From NCBI GenBank assembly GCA_964394835.1, contig CAYMZA010000010.1:1-18049 (forward strand): 18,049 nucleotides of DNA, written 5' to 3'. This DNA is from UM-FILTER-36-13 sp964394835. Lineage in GTDB: Bacteria > Patescibacteriota > Patescibacteriia > UBA1558 > GWA2-36-10. The notes under the pieces were generated by a model. It did no database searches. It had not been told where the DNA came from and saw only the letters and a program-made list of their open reading frames with translations. The first letter of the stretch is position 1. Each line of letters starts with the position of its first letter. The translations under genes were made by a program, and so were the position numbers. Below, piece after piece: positions 6,711 to 14,196 of this stretch.

Positions 6711-7646
6711 ATGTCTTGGATAATTATAGTTATAATTGCTTATTTTATATTAGCTATTGTTAGTTTAGCTGATAAGTTTTTATTAACAAAGGTTTTAGAT
6801 AATCCTAAAGCTTATACATTCTTAGTAGGTCTATTGGGTTTATTAGTATTTGTATTAGCTCCTTGGTTTTTATATTGGCCCGGTGTTAACTTATTCTTAG
6901 GTAATATATTAGCTGGATCATTATTTCCATTAGCTTTAATATTATTGTATAAGGCTTTAAAACTAGGAGAAGTTTCTCGTATTATTACTTTAATTGGTGC
7001 TTCTGTACCTATATTTACCATTGTTCTATCAATTATTCTTTTGCAAGAAAGTTTTAATTTTGGGCAATGGGTGTCTATTTTCTTTTTATTACTAGGTACT
7101 ATAATAATATCGTATTTACCAGAAGGTAAAACAGTATGGGATAGTTTTATTCATATATTGGGATTTGATAAAAGAAAAAGATTTATTAGTATCATCATTG
7201 CTTTATCAGCTTCTTTTATTTTTGCTATCTTTTTTATATCAACTAAATATTTATACAATAATCAAGAGTTTTTAAGTGCTTTTATATGGATTCGTTTAGG
7301 TACTTTTCTATCTGTTCTATTATTATTAATTAAAGAAGATAATAGAAAGAAGATATTTAAATCTTTAAGGGGTTTAAAGGGTTGGAAAAGAGGAGTGTTT
7401 TTATCTAATCAAGGTTTAGCTGGTATTGGTTTTCTTTTACAAAATTATGCTATATCTTTAGGATCTGTAGCATTGGTTAATGCATTACAAGGTGTTCAGT
7501 ATGTATTTATTTTAATTTTTGGAAGTATTATATCTATTATCTACCCTAAAATTATTAAAGAAAAAATATCTAAAATTATTATTATACAAAAAGGTATAGC
7601 TATTATTTTAATTAGTATTGGATTATATTATATTGCAAATGTTTAA
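6711..7646 (+). CDS. DMT superfamily (EamA-type) transporter
   Basis: A 311-aa inner-membrane protein made of two similar halves of about five hydrophobic helices each, the standard 10-helix drug/metabolite transporter layout. The first half runs from IIIVIIAYFILAIVSLADK to the helix ending in IIISYLPEG (about residue 140), with the EamA-like stretch SRIITLIGASVPIFTIVLSIILLQE. The second half begins near FISIIIALSASFIFAIFFIS and repeats the pattern with GSVALVNALQGVQYVFILIFG. A basic cytoplasmic loop (DNRKKIFKSLRGLKGWKRG) lies within the second half. The substrate cannot be read from sequence. The neighbouring glycan genes suggest sugar, nucleotide-sugar or lipid-linked sugar movement, but this is inference. 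The stop lies 8 bases inside the downstream glycosidase gene, so the two are coupled. Confidence 0.88.
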   Translation: MSWIIIVIIAYFILAIVSLADKFLLTKVLDNPKAYTFLVGLLGLLVFVLAPWFLYWPGVNLFLGNILAGSLFPLALILLYKALKLGEVSRIITLIGASVPIFTIVLSIILLQESFNFGQWVSIFFLLLGTIIISYLPEGKTVWDSFIHILGFDKRKRFISIIIALSASFIFAIFFISTKYLYNNQEFLSAFIWIRLGTFLSVLLLLIKEDNRKKIFKSLRGLKGWKRGVFLSNQGLAGIGFLLQNYAISLGSVALVNALQGVQYVFILIFGSIISIIYPKIIKEKISKIIIIQKGIAIILISIGLYYIANV

Positions 7647-8628
7647 AAAAATATTATTTTTACTATTCATAGTATATATTGTATGGTTTATCTTTTTTTC
7701 TAACCATTATCCATACAATATATCCTTAAAAGCTCCTGATAATTTCTGGGGTGTTACTTTTTCTCCCAAGTTTGCTGAAGAGTTAGACTTGGATTGGAAA
7801 GAGGTATATCTGGCTACCTTAGATGATTTAGAGGTTAAGAATATTAGATTACCTATTTATTGGGATGATATTGAAAAAAATGAAGGAGAATATGATTTTT
7901 CTACTTATGATTATATTTTAGATGAGGGTAGTAAAAGAAATGTTAAATATATAGTTAATATAGGGTGGAGATTGCCTAGGTGGCCTGAATGTCATACTCC
8001 TATTTGGTTAGAAGATGAAGATATTAGTAGTATTAAGAATAAGAGTTTAATAATGATTAAAACTGTAATGGAAAGGTATAAAGATAGGGAAGAGATTATA
8101 GTTTGGCAAGTTGAAAATGAACCATTGCTTAATTCTTTTGGTATTTGTCCTGATGGAGATTTAGAGTTTTTGAAAAAAGAAATAAATTTTGTTAAAAGTA
8201 TTGATGATAGACCTATAATTATATCTGCTTCTGGAGAACTTAGTTCTTGGAAAAAAGAAGCTGAGTTAGGTGATGTATTTGCTACTACAATGTATCGTAC
8301 TGTTTGGACTAAGTATTTTGGTTATTTTAAGTACCCTTTACCTGCTTGGTTTTATAGGTTAAAGGCTAAAATAGCCAATAAAGATGTTAATGATATTATT
8401 ATAAGTGAATTACAAGCAGAGCCATGGGTACCACAAAATGGTAATATGATTGATTTAAGTGTTTTAGAGCAAGATAAATCATTGTCTCTTGATCAATTTA
8501 AGGCTAATTTACAGTTTGCTATTAATACTGGTTTTAAACAAACATATTTATGGGGTGTAGAGTGGTGGTATTGGAGAAAGGTTAATGGTGATATTTCTTT
8601 TTGGAGCACTGCTAAAAATCTTTTTTAA
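7639..8628 (+). CDS. Membrane-anchored clan GH-A glycoside hydrolase-like protein
   Basis: A 329-aa protein with one N-terminal hydrophobic anchor (about residues 4-19), exposing a TIM-barrel domain outside the cytoplasm. Barrel signs in order are FWGVTFSPKFAEEL, VKNIRLPIYWDDIEKNEGEYDF (strand 2; NEGEYDF typical of GH5/GH39/GH42-like proteins), IIVWQVENEP with the proposed acid/base E161 after Asn160, and IIISELQAEPW with the proposed nucleophile E257. These two Glu at strands 4 and 7 indicate a retaining glycosidase of clan GH-A. The exact GH family and substrate are not assignable by eye. ATG 7639 is chosen, giving an 8-base overlap with the transporter. An upstream in-frame TTG at 7618 would only add seven residues inside that gene. 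The protein may trim or remodel surface glycan. Confidence 0.85.
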   Translation: MFKKILFLLFIVYIVWFIFFSNHYPYNISLKAPDNFWGVTFSPKFAEELDLDWKEVYLATLDDLEVKNIRLPIYWDDIEKNEGEYDFSTYDYILDEGSKRNVKYIVNIGWRLPRWPECHTPIWLEDEDISSIKNKSLIMIKTVMERYKDREEIIVWQVENEPLLNSFGICPDGDLEFLKKEINFVKSIDDRPIIISASGELSSWKKEAELGDVFATTMYRTVWTKYFGYFKYPLPAWFYRLKAKIANKDVNDIIISELQAEPWVPQNGNMIDLSVLEQDKSLSLDQFKANLQFAINTGFKQTYLWGVEWWYWRKVNGDISFWSTAKNLF

Positions 8629-8630
8629 GT

Positions 8631-8659
8631 TTGTTTTTAAGTGTTTTTTTTGGTATAAT
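8631..8659 (+). promoter_or_regulatory. Promoter of the subtilase/glycan operon
   Basis: A -35-like TTGTTT at 8631-8636, a 17-bp spacer, and TATAAT at 8654-8659 preceded by TGG give the most complete promoter in the window. Transcription would start near 8666, leaving about 16 nt of AT-rich leader before GTG 8683 with no Shine-Dalgarno sequence. Confidence 0.72.
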
Positions 8660-8682
8660 CTAAATAATTAATTAAAAAATTT

Positions 8683-10545
8683 GTGTTAAAAATTATAATT
8701 ATAATTATTAGTTTAAATCTTTTTTTATTACCCCTTAATGTAGTACAGGCATGGGGTTGGGATTATACCCCAGAAGATACTAATATGGTTTATCAAACAT
8801 ATTTTGATAAGATTAACATTGAACCTAGTTGGTCTAATGGTTTAGAGGTCAATAAAGAAGTGGTGGTTGCAGTATTAGATTCTGGTATTGATATAGATCA
8901 TCCTGATTTAATAGATAATATTTGGAATAATATTGGTGAAATACCTAATGATGGTATTGATAATGATAATAATAGTTATGTTGATGATATAAATGGTTGG
9001 AATTTTATGGATAGTAATAATAACTTAGACCCTGATATTACTGGTGATTATGATTATACTGCTGTAAACCATGGTACAGTTATAGCTGGTGTTATATCTG
9101 CTACAGCAAATAATAATGGAATTATTGGTATTGCTCCTAATGCTAAGATTATGCCTTTAAAGATTTTAGATAATAAAGGTATTGGTAATACTTTGGTCCT
9201 ATCGCAAGCTATAGATTATGCAGTAGAAAATGGTGCTGATATTATAAATTTAAGCATAGTAGGAACATTCTTTGATGATAATCTCAGAGACTCTATTACA
9301 AATGCATATAATTCTGGAGTTATGATTATAGCTGCTTCTGGTAATGAAGATAATCTTGGTGTTAATTTAGATGATACACCACATTATCCAGTTTGTGATA
9401 CAGGTGATATTAATAGGGTTTTAGGAGTAGCTGCTGTTGATAGTGATAATAAATTAGCTAGTTTTTCTAATTATGGTAAAAAGTGTATTGATATATCTGC
9501 TCCTGGTACTCATTTCTATTCTACTACACTATATTCTTCTTCTAATTCTAAGTTTAAAAGCTACTACAAGGGAGGTTGGTCTGGTACTTCTGTTGCAACA
9601 CCTATTATATCCGCTACCGCAGCTTTAATTAAAATGCAATATCCTGACTTTAGACCATATGATATATATAATATATTGATGTCTAGTACTCAAAGTTTAG
9701 AAGATAGTAATCCAGTACATCATATTAATTTAGGTAGTGGTTTAATTGATATTGGTAATGCTTTAAATACTGCTGAGGATTACTATAATCAAAATATTAA
9801 AATTATACTATCACCAGATGCAGGGTTATCTCCAGAAATATTAATTATGGATAGTGAAGCTAATTTAGAAAGTTCTTTTTTAGCTTATGCTGAAAAGTTT
9901 CACGGAGGTGTTAATATAGCTGTTGGTGATGTAAATAATGATGGTGAAGAAGAAATAATAACCGCACCTATGAAAGGCGGAGGGCCACATATTAGAGTAT
10001 TTGATCAGTATGGTAAATTACTTAGTGAATTCTTTGCATATGATGCTAGTTTTCACGGAGGTGTTAATATAGCTGTTGGTGATGTAAATAATGATGGTGA
10101 AGAAAATATCATTACAGCACCTATGTCAGGTAATGTTCCAGAAATTAGAGTTTTTGATAATCGTCATAGGATAAAAGGTAGATTTTTAGCATATGATAGT
10201 AGTATGACTTCTGGTGTAGAAGTTACAGTTGGTGATATTAATAATGATAAGTGGAATGAGATTATAACAGTACCTGTTAAAGATGATGGCTATACTATTA
10301 AACTATTTAGTATGAAGGGTAGAAATAAAGGACAATTTCTATCATACAGTAAATCTTTAACTATGGGTTTAAAGATTATAGCTAAAGATATATCAGGAGA
10401 TAATATTCCAGAGATATTAACCTTACCAAATAAAGGTACTGCTTCATTATTACGTGTATATGATCATGATGGTTTAGAAAAGAGTAATATGTATTTACGT
10501 AATCCTAATGATAAGAATGGGTATTCTATAAATATTTTAAGATAA
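8683..10545 (+). CDS. Secreted subtilisin-like serine protease with C-terminal FG-GAP/VCBS-like repeats
   Basis: A 620-aa S8-family peptidase. The GTG start gives a clear signal peptide (hydrophobic core KIIIIIISLNLFLLPLN, probable cleavage after VVQA at about residue 23). The catalytic triad is D66 in VAVLDSGIDIDHPDL, H130 in NHGTVIAGV and S303 in GTSVATP; N221 in AASGNED forms the oxyanion hole. An Asp/Asn-rich insert (NDGIDNDNNSYVDDINGW) resembles subtilase calcium sites. After about residue 370 come four tandem units of exactly 51 residues, their GDVNNDG-like motifs starting at 415, 466, 517 and 568; the last is degenerate (KDISGDN). Such FG-GAP/VCBS-like repeats form beta-propeller or calcium-binding surfaces and often mediate attachment. 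Units 1 and 2 share a perfect 54-bp stretch. It is the first gene after its own promoter and lies 4 nt before a GT2 gene, so it is probably cotranscribed with glycan genes. Confidence 0.95.
   Translation: MLKIIIIIISLNLFLLPLNVVQAWGWDYTPEDTNMVYQTYFDKINIEPSWSNGLEVNKEVVVAVLDSGIDIDHPDLIDNIWNNIGEIPNDGIDNDNNSYVDDINGWNFMDSNNNLDPDITGDYDYTAVNHGTVIAGVISATANNNGIIGIAPNAKIMPLKILDNKGIGNTLVLSQAIDYAVENGADIINLSIVGTFFDDNLRDSITNAYNSGVMIIAASGNEDNLGVNLDDTPHYPVCDTGDINRVLGVAAVDSDNKLASFSNYGKKCIDISAPGTHFYSTTLYSSSNSKFKSYYKGGWSGTSVATPIISATAALIKMQYPDFRPYDIYNILMSSTQSLEDSNPVHHINLGSGLIDIGNALNTAEDYYNQNIKIILSPDAGLSPEILIMDSEANLESSFLAYAEKFHGGVNIAVGDVNNDGEEEIITAPMKGGGPHIRVFDQYGKLLSEFFAYDASFHGGVNIAVGDVNNDGEENIITAPMSGNVPEIRVFDNRHRIKGRFLAYDSSMTSGVEVTVGDINNDKWNEIITVPVKDDGYTIKLFSMKGRNKGQFLSYSKSLTMGLKIIAKDISGDNIPEILTLPNKGTASLLRVYDHDGLEKSNMYLRNPNDKNGYSINILR
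9898..9951 (+). repeat. 54-bp exact direct repeat, copy 1
   Basis: This stretch, from TTTCACGGAGG to GATGGTGAAGAA, recurs without a mismatch at 10051-10104. The offset is 153 bp, that is 51 codons. It encodes FHGGVNIAVGDVNNDGEE in protein repeat unit 1 of the subtilase. Perfect DNA identity including third codon positions implies recent duplication or gene conversion. Confidence 0.97.
10051..10104 (+). repeat. 54-bp exact direct repeat, copy 2
   Basis: Second copy of the repeat at 9898-9951, in frame within the subtilase repeat domain and encoding the same 18 residues in unit 2. Sequence immediately outside both ends diverges (G versus T before, G versus A after). Confidence 0.97.
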
Positions 10546-10549
10546 TATT

Positions 10550-11248
10550 ATGGATATAAGTGTTGTTATACCTGCATACAATGAAGAAAAGGTTATTTTA
10601 AAAACAATAGAAGAGGTTAAAGAGTTTTTAAAAGAAAATTTTGATATTTTTGAAATTGTAATAGTAGATGATTATTCTTCAGATAAAACTTTAAATATTA
10701 TTTCTTCAATAAAAGATATTAAAGTTATACATAATTCTAAAAATCATGGTAAGGGATATGCAGTAACTCAGGGCGTATTAGAAACTAAGGGTGATTATAT
10801 ATTGTTCATGGATGCAGATAGCTCTACTAATATATTGGAATTAAAGAAATTATTAGAATATAAGGATAAATATGATTTAATCATAGGGTCTAGAGGATTA
10901 GAAGAATCAGATATAAAGATAAAACAAAATATATTTAAAGTAGTATTAGGTCGTTTAGGTAACTTATTAATTAGATTAATGATTGTTCCTGGAATACATG
11001 ATACACAATGTGGATTTAAGTTATTTAATAACAAAGGTAGGGAATTATTTAAGAAATTAACTATTAATGAGTGGGGATTTGATTTTGAGTTGCTTTTTTT
11101 AGCTAAAAAATATAATCTAAGTATAAAAGAAGTACCTGTAATATGGTTAAATAATGAAGATTCTAAAGTAAAATGGTATGATTACTTTTTAACATTATTA
11201 GAAGTATTTAAAATTCGTTTATATAATTTATTAAGAAAATATAATTAA
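10550..11248 (+). CDS. GT2 glycosyltransferase, dolichyl-phosphate sugar synthase-like
   Basis: A 232-aa cytoplasmic GT-A enzyme. VVIPAYNEEKVI at residues 5-16, IVIVDDYSSDKT and the metal-binding D88-A-D90 in LFMDADSS are the nucleotide-sugar motifs. DTQCGFKLF and the following WGFDFELLFLAKK with KEVPVIW are characteristic of the DPM1/ALG5 branch. The likely reaction is transfer of a hexose from a nucleotide sugar to a polyprenyl phosphate, giving the donor for GT-C enzymes. It has no C-terminal membrane helices, although the C-terminal YDYFLTLLEVFKIRLYNLL could be amphipathic. It follows the subtilase stop by 4 nt and precedes the UXS-like gene by 9 nt. The sugar is not determinable from sequence. 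Confidence 0.92.
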   Translation: MDISVVIPAYNEEKVILKTIEEVKEFLKENFDIFEIVIVDDYSSDKTLNIISSIKDIKVIHNSKNHGKGYAVTQGVLETKGDYILFMDADSSTNILELKKLLEYKDKYDLIIGSRGLEESDIKIKQNIFKVVLGRLGNLLIRLMIVPGIHDTQCGFKLFNNKGRELFKKLTINEWGFDFELLFLAKKYNLSIKEVPVIWLNNEDSKVKWYDYFLTLLEVFKIRLYNLLRKYN

Positions 11249-11257
11249 AATAAAAAT

Positions 11258-12295
11258 ATGGCAATAAAGAACTATATTGAGAATAAAAATGTATTAGTTT
11301 TAGGGGGAGCAGGATTCATAGGATCACATTTATGTGAAGCATTATTAAAAAAAGGTGATAATGTTATTTGTGTTGATAACTTTGTTTCTAGTGATGTAGA
11401 AAATATACGTGATCTTTTAGAATATCCTAACTTTGAATTAATTAGAGAAGACATTACTGAATATATTGATTATGCTTCTGCGCCTGGTTTAAAGAAGTTT
11501 CAGGTAGAAGCTCAGGGCTTTCAAGAAATATATAATTTAGCTTGTCCAACAGCTCCTAAGGATTTTTCTAAGTTTCCTATTAAAACAGCTATAGCTAATT
11601 CCATAGGCGTTATTAAAAGTTTAGAAATAGCTAAAGAAAATAAAGCAAGATATCTATTAGTCTCTTCTTCTTCTGTTTATGGTAAACCACCTGAAGATGG
11701 TTCTAAAATATCAGAAAATTATTATGGATTATTAGATTTTTTAGGTCCTAGGGCTTGTTATAACGAAGGTAAGCGTTTTGCTGAAACTTTAACAATAACC
11801 TATCGTGATTTTTATCAGTTAAACACAAGTATTGCTAGAATATTTGGTACTTATGGAACTAGGATGTTAGTGCATAGTGGTAGACAAATACCTGATTTTA
11901 TAGAATCAGCTGTTGCTAATAAAGATATAACTATAGCAGGGGTTGAAAAAATATTACACAGCTATTGTTATGTAAAAGATATTGTAGAGGGTTTAATATC
12001 TTTAATGGCTTCAGAAGTTAGTCAGCCAGTTAATTTGGGTAATGATAATCCTGTAAGTTTAACAGAAATAGCTAATAAGATAGTTCAGTTAACTAATTCT
12101 ACTTCAAGTATAAGTTACATTAAAACATATGAGTATTCTTTAAAACCAGCTATACCTGATATTAGTAAAGTAAAAGAAGAATTAAGATGGTTTCCTTTGG
12201 TTAGTTTAGATGAGGGTTTAAAACAAGCCGTAGAATATTATAAAGGGACAGCATTTTTACATAAACCAGTAATAGAACAGATAGATGAAGAATAA
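11258..12295 (+). CDS. Extended SDR, UDP-glucuronate decarboxylase (UXS)-like
   Basis: A 345-aa NAD-dependent sugar-nucleotide enzyme. The Rossmann nucleotide motif GGAGFIGSHL covers residues 16-25, an acidic VDNF follows strand 2, and the catalytic Tyr168-Lys172 pair lies in YNEGKR, with SSSSVYG supplying the Ser. LACPTAPKDF, YNEGKR and the later TYGTRM closely match UXS hallmarks (LACPASP, YDEGKR, TYGPRM), which points to UDP-xylose formation or a related reaction. Two differences are visible: about 18 extra residues (within YASAPGLKKFQVEAQGFQE) before IYNLACP, and TYGTRM in place of TYGPRM. No UDP-glucose dehydrogenase is in the window to supply UDP-glucuronate. The 3' end overlaps the GalE-like gene by 11 nt. 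The UXS-like class is fairly secure; exact product is not. Confidence 0.82.
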   Translation: MAIKNYIENKNVLVLGGAGFIGSHLCEALLKKGDNVICVDNFVSSDVENIRDLLEYPNFELIREDITEYIDYASAPGLKKFQVEAQGFQEIYNLACPTAPKDFSKFPIKTAIANSIGVIKSLEIAKENKARYLLVSSSSVYGKPPEDGSKISENYYGLLDFLGPRACYNEGKRFAETLTITYRDFYQLNTSIARIFGTYGTRMLVHSGRQIPDFIESAVANKDITIAGVEKILHSYCYVKDIVEGLISLMASEVSQPVNLGNDNPVSLTEIANKIVQLTNSTSSISYIKTYEYSLKPAIPDISKVKEELRWFPLVSLDEGLKQAVEYYKGTAFLHKPVIEQIDEE

Positions 12296-13205
12296 AAAAA
12301 TAGTAGTAACAGGAGGAGCCGGGTTTATAGGATCACATTTAGTTGATAAATTAATAGAACAAGGTCATAGTATTTTAATAATTGATGATTTAAGTACAGG
12401 TAAAAAAGAAAATATTAACTCTAAAGCTGAGTTCATTGAATTAGATATTAATAATAATGAGTTAGGAAATGTTTTGAGTAAATTTAATCCTGATGTTATT
12501 TATCATTTAGTAGCTCAAAAAAGTGTAGGGGAATCTTTTAAGGATCCTAAGCTTGATGCACATATAAATATATTAGGAGCATTAAATATTATTCAGGAAG
12601 CTATTAAATTGAATATAAAGAAATTTATATTTATCTCTTCTGCTGCTGTATACGGTGATGTAGATCAAGTTCCTACACCAGAAGATGCTAATACAATTCC
12701 TTTATCACCATATGGTTTAAGTAAATTAACAATAGAAAAGTATTTAGAGATTTTATGTAAAGATAAATTAGAATATACAATCTTTAGACCATCTAATGTA
12801 TATGGACCAAGGCAAGACCCTAAAGGTGAAGCAGGTGTTATAGCTATATTTATAAATAATATATTAAATGGTATATCAATTAATATAAATGGGGATGGAA
12901 AACAAACTAGAGACTATATTTATGTAGAAGATATTACTAATGGTTTAGTAAAGGCTTTAGAGGGTAATGGGGGTATATTTAATATTTGCACTAATAAAGA
13001 AACTTTAGTTAATGATTTAGTAAACAATTTAAAAGAAATAAGTAAAAAAGAAGTTGAAGTAATACATAAAGATGAATTAGAAGGAGAAATAAAATATAGT
13101 TGTTTAATATTAGATAAAGTAAAGAAAGAATTAAATTTTGAACCAAAGATGAATATTAAAGAAGGTTTAGGATTAACATATAATTGGTTTAAGGATAGAA
13201 AATAA
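12285..13205 (+). CDS. NAD-dependent sugar epimerase, UDP-glucose 4-epimerase (GalE)-like
   Basis: A 306-aa extended SDR. The NAD motif is TGGAGFIGSHL (residues 9-19), with DDLSTGKKENI after strand 2 as in GalE-type enzymes. YHLVAQKSVGESFKDP, SSAAVYG and the catalytic Tyr143-Lys147 in SPYGLSKLTIEKY complete the active site. RPSNVYGPRQDP and the substrate-binding GDGKQTRDYIYVEDI are typical. It probably interconverts UDP-glucose/UDP-galactose, or the GlcNAc/GalNAc pair. One oddity is VAQKSVGESFKDP, where most relatives have AAQ.SV..S. The gene begins inside the upstream SDR gene (11-nt overlap) and its stop overlaps the next start by one base (TAATG). The substrate is uncertain. Confidence 0.88.
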   Translation: MKNKKIVVTGGAGFIGSHLVDKLIEQGHSILIIDDLSTGKKENINSKAEFIELDINNNELGNVLSKFNPDVIYHLVAQKSVGESFKDPKLDAHINILGALNIIQEAIKLNIKKFIFISSAAVYGDVDQVPTPEDANTIPLSPYGLSKLTIEKYLEILCKDKLEYTIFRPSNVYGPRQDPKGEAGVIAIFINNILNGISININGDGKQTRDYIYVEDITNGLVKALEGNGGIFNICTNKETLVNDLVNNLKEISKKEVEVIHKDELEGEIKYSCLILDKVKKELNFEPKMNIKEGLGLTYNWFKDRK

Positions 13206-13867
13206 TGAAAGTATATATAGTTGTACCAGCATATAATGAAGAAAAAAGAATCAGACAAGTATTAGAAGGTCTGATTTCTTTGCCATATGATATTATTCTT
13301 GTTGATGATGCTTCTGTAGATAATACTGTAAAAATAGCTAGTAATTTTGATATAACTATATTAAAGCATAGAATTAATCGTAATCAAGGCGCTGCTTTGC
13401 AAACTGGTAATGAATACGCCTTAAGTCAAGGAGCTGATATTATAATTCACTTTGATGCAGACGGACAATTTTTATTTAAAGAAATAAAAGATATTATACA
13501 ACCTATTATTAAAGAAGGTTACGATGTAGTTTCTGGGTCTCGTTTTCTAGAAAAGAAGTCTAATTTACCAGCTTTAAAAAGATACTTTATATTTCCATTA
13601 GCTAGAATATTTAATAGAATATTTTTAGGTATTAAATTAAAAGATCCTCAAAGTGGTTTTAGAGCATTATCTAGAAAAGCTGCTAAGAAGATTACAATAG
13701 AACAAGATGGTAGTGCTCATTGTAGTGAAATTTTAGCTAAGACCTTTCAATATAGTTTAAGAATTAAAGAAGTTCCAATTACAGTTATTTATCATGAATT
13801 TGGTCAAGGTATGTCAGGTGGTTGGAAAATAATTAAAGATTTATTAATAAGTAAAATAGTAAAATAA
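13205..13867 (+). CDS. GT2 glycosyltransferase, DPM1-like
   Basis: A 220-aa GT-A fold enzyme with YIVVPAYNEEKRI (residues 4-16), IILVDDASVDNT, NRNQGAALQTGNEYA and the metal-binding D84-A-D86 in HFDADGQF. The region DPQSGFRALSRKAAKKI and the later AHCSEILAKTFQYSLRIKEV are typical of bacterial relatives of dolichol-phosphate mannosyltransferase that occur next to DUF2304. It likely loads a sugar onto a lipid carrier on the cytoplasmic side. The C-terminus (IIKDLLISKIVK) is not a membrane helix, so membrane contact may come from the DUF2304 protein encoded directly downstream with a one-base overlap (TAATG). The upstream AAGGAT 9-10 nt before the ATG is one of few Shine-Dalgarno-like sequences here. 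Confidence 0.92.
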   Translation: MKVYIVVPAYNEEKRIRQVLEGLISLPYDIILVDDASVDNTVKIASNFDITILKHRINRNQGAALQTGNEYALSQGADIIIHFDADGQFLFKEIKDIIQPIIKEGYDVVSGSRFLEKKSNLPALKRYFIFPLARIFNRIFLGIKLKDPQSGFRALSRKAAKKITIEQDGSAHCSEILAKTFQYSLRIKEVPITVIYHEFGQGMSGGWKIIKDLLISKIVK

Positions 13868-14196
13868 TGTTTTTAAGTATTTTAGTAACTATATTTGTTT
13901 TAATAATTTTGTATAAACTATTTAAACAAAAACAGAGTAATAGAATATCTTTTTTAAGTTTTCTTTTCTGGTGTATATTATGGTTAATTGTATTACTTCT
14001 TTTTTGGCAACCAGAGATATCTTCATATATTGCTTTTAATTTAGGAATTGGCAGAGGAGTAGATTTAGTTATCTATTTAGCAATTTTAGTTATTTTTTCA
14101 TTATTATTTAAAGTTTTTGAAAAACTGTATAAGATAGAAAGAGATATTACTAAATTAACTAGAGAGGATGCTATAAAAAATGTTCGAAAAAGATAA
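13867..14196 (+). CDS. DUF2304 family small membrane protein
   Basis: A 109-aa protein with three hydrophobic segments: residues 2-17 (FLSILVTIFVLIILYK), about 29-47 (LSFLFWCILWLIVLLLFW) and about 63-82 (VDLVIYLAILVIFSLLFKVF). A basic, coiled-coil-prone tail follows (EKLYKIERDITKLTREDAI). The pattern WQPEISSYIAFNLGIGRGVDLV is a hallmark of DUF2304. The family has no proven reaction but is repeatedly found beside DPM1-like GT2 genes, which fits a membrane partner or anchor for the upstream enzyme. It overlaps that gene by one base and the following GT2 gene by 17 bases. Confidence 0.88.
   Translation: MFLSILVTIFVLIILYKLFKQKQSNRISFLSFLFWCILWLIVLLLFWQPEISSYIAFNLGIGRGVDLVIYLAILVIFSLLFKVFEKLYKIERDITKLTREDAIKNVRKR

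Noticed and set aside
7618..7638. A TTG start at 7618 that would lengthen the glycosidase-like protein by seven residues
   Set aside because: ATG 7639 directly precedes a basic stretch and hydrophobic anchor and gives an ordinary 8-base overlap with the transporter gene; the added residues come from transporter coding sequence.
8629..8650. Terminator after the glycosidase gene
   Set aside because: The T-rich stretch has no stable hairpin before it, so transcription may continue into the subtilase gene.
10795..11034. 79-aa minus-strand ORF inside the first GT2 gene, and similar short antisense ORFs at 5528-5719, 6812-7021, 11272-11454 and 17339-17521
   Set aside because: All lie wholly within well-supported genes, have no domain, and have no promoter or terminator of their own.
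11240..11245. TATAAT 12 nt before the UXS-like gene as an internal promoter
   Set aside because: It lacks the TG extension and a -35, overlaps the end of the GT2 coding sequence, and TATAAT is expected often by chance in such AT-rich DNA.
12920..13258. 112-aa ORF on the minus strand across the GalE-like/GT2 junction
   Set aside because: It lies opposite two clear genes with strong family motifs, and its Ser/Phe/Leu-rich protein is what antisense of AT-rich coding DNA gives.
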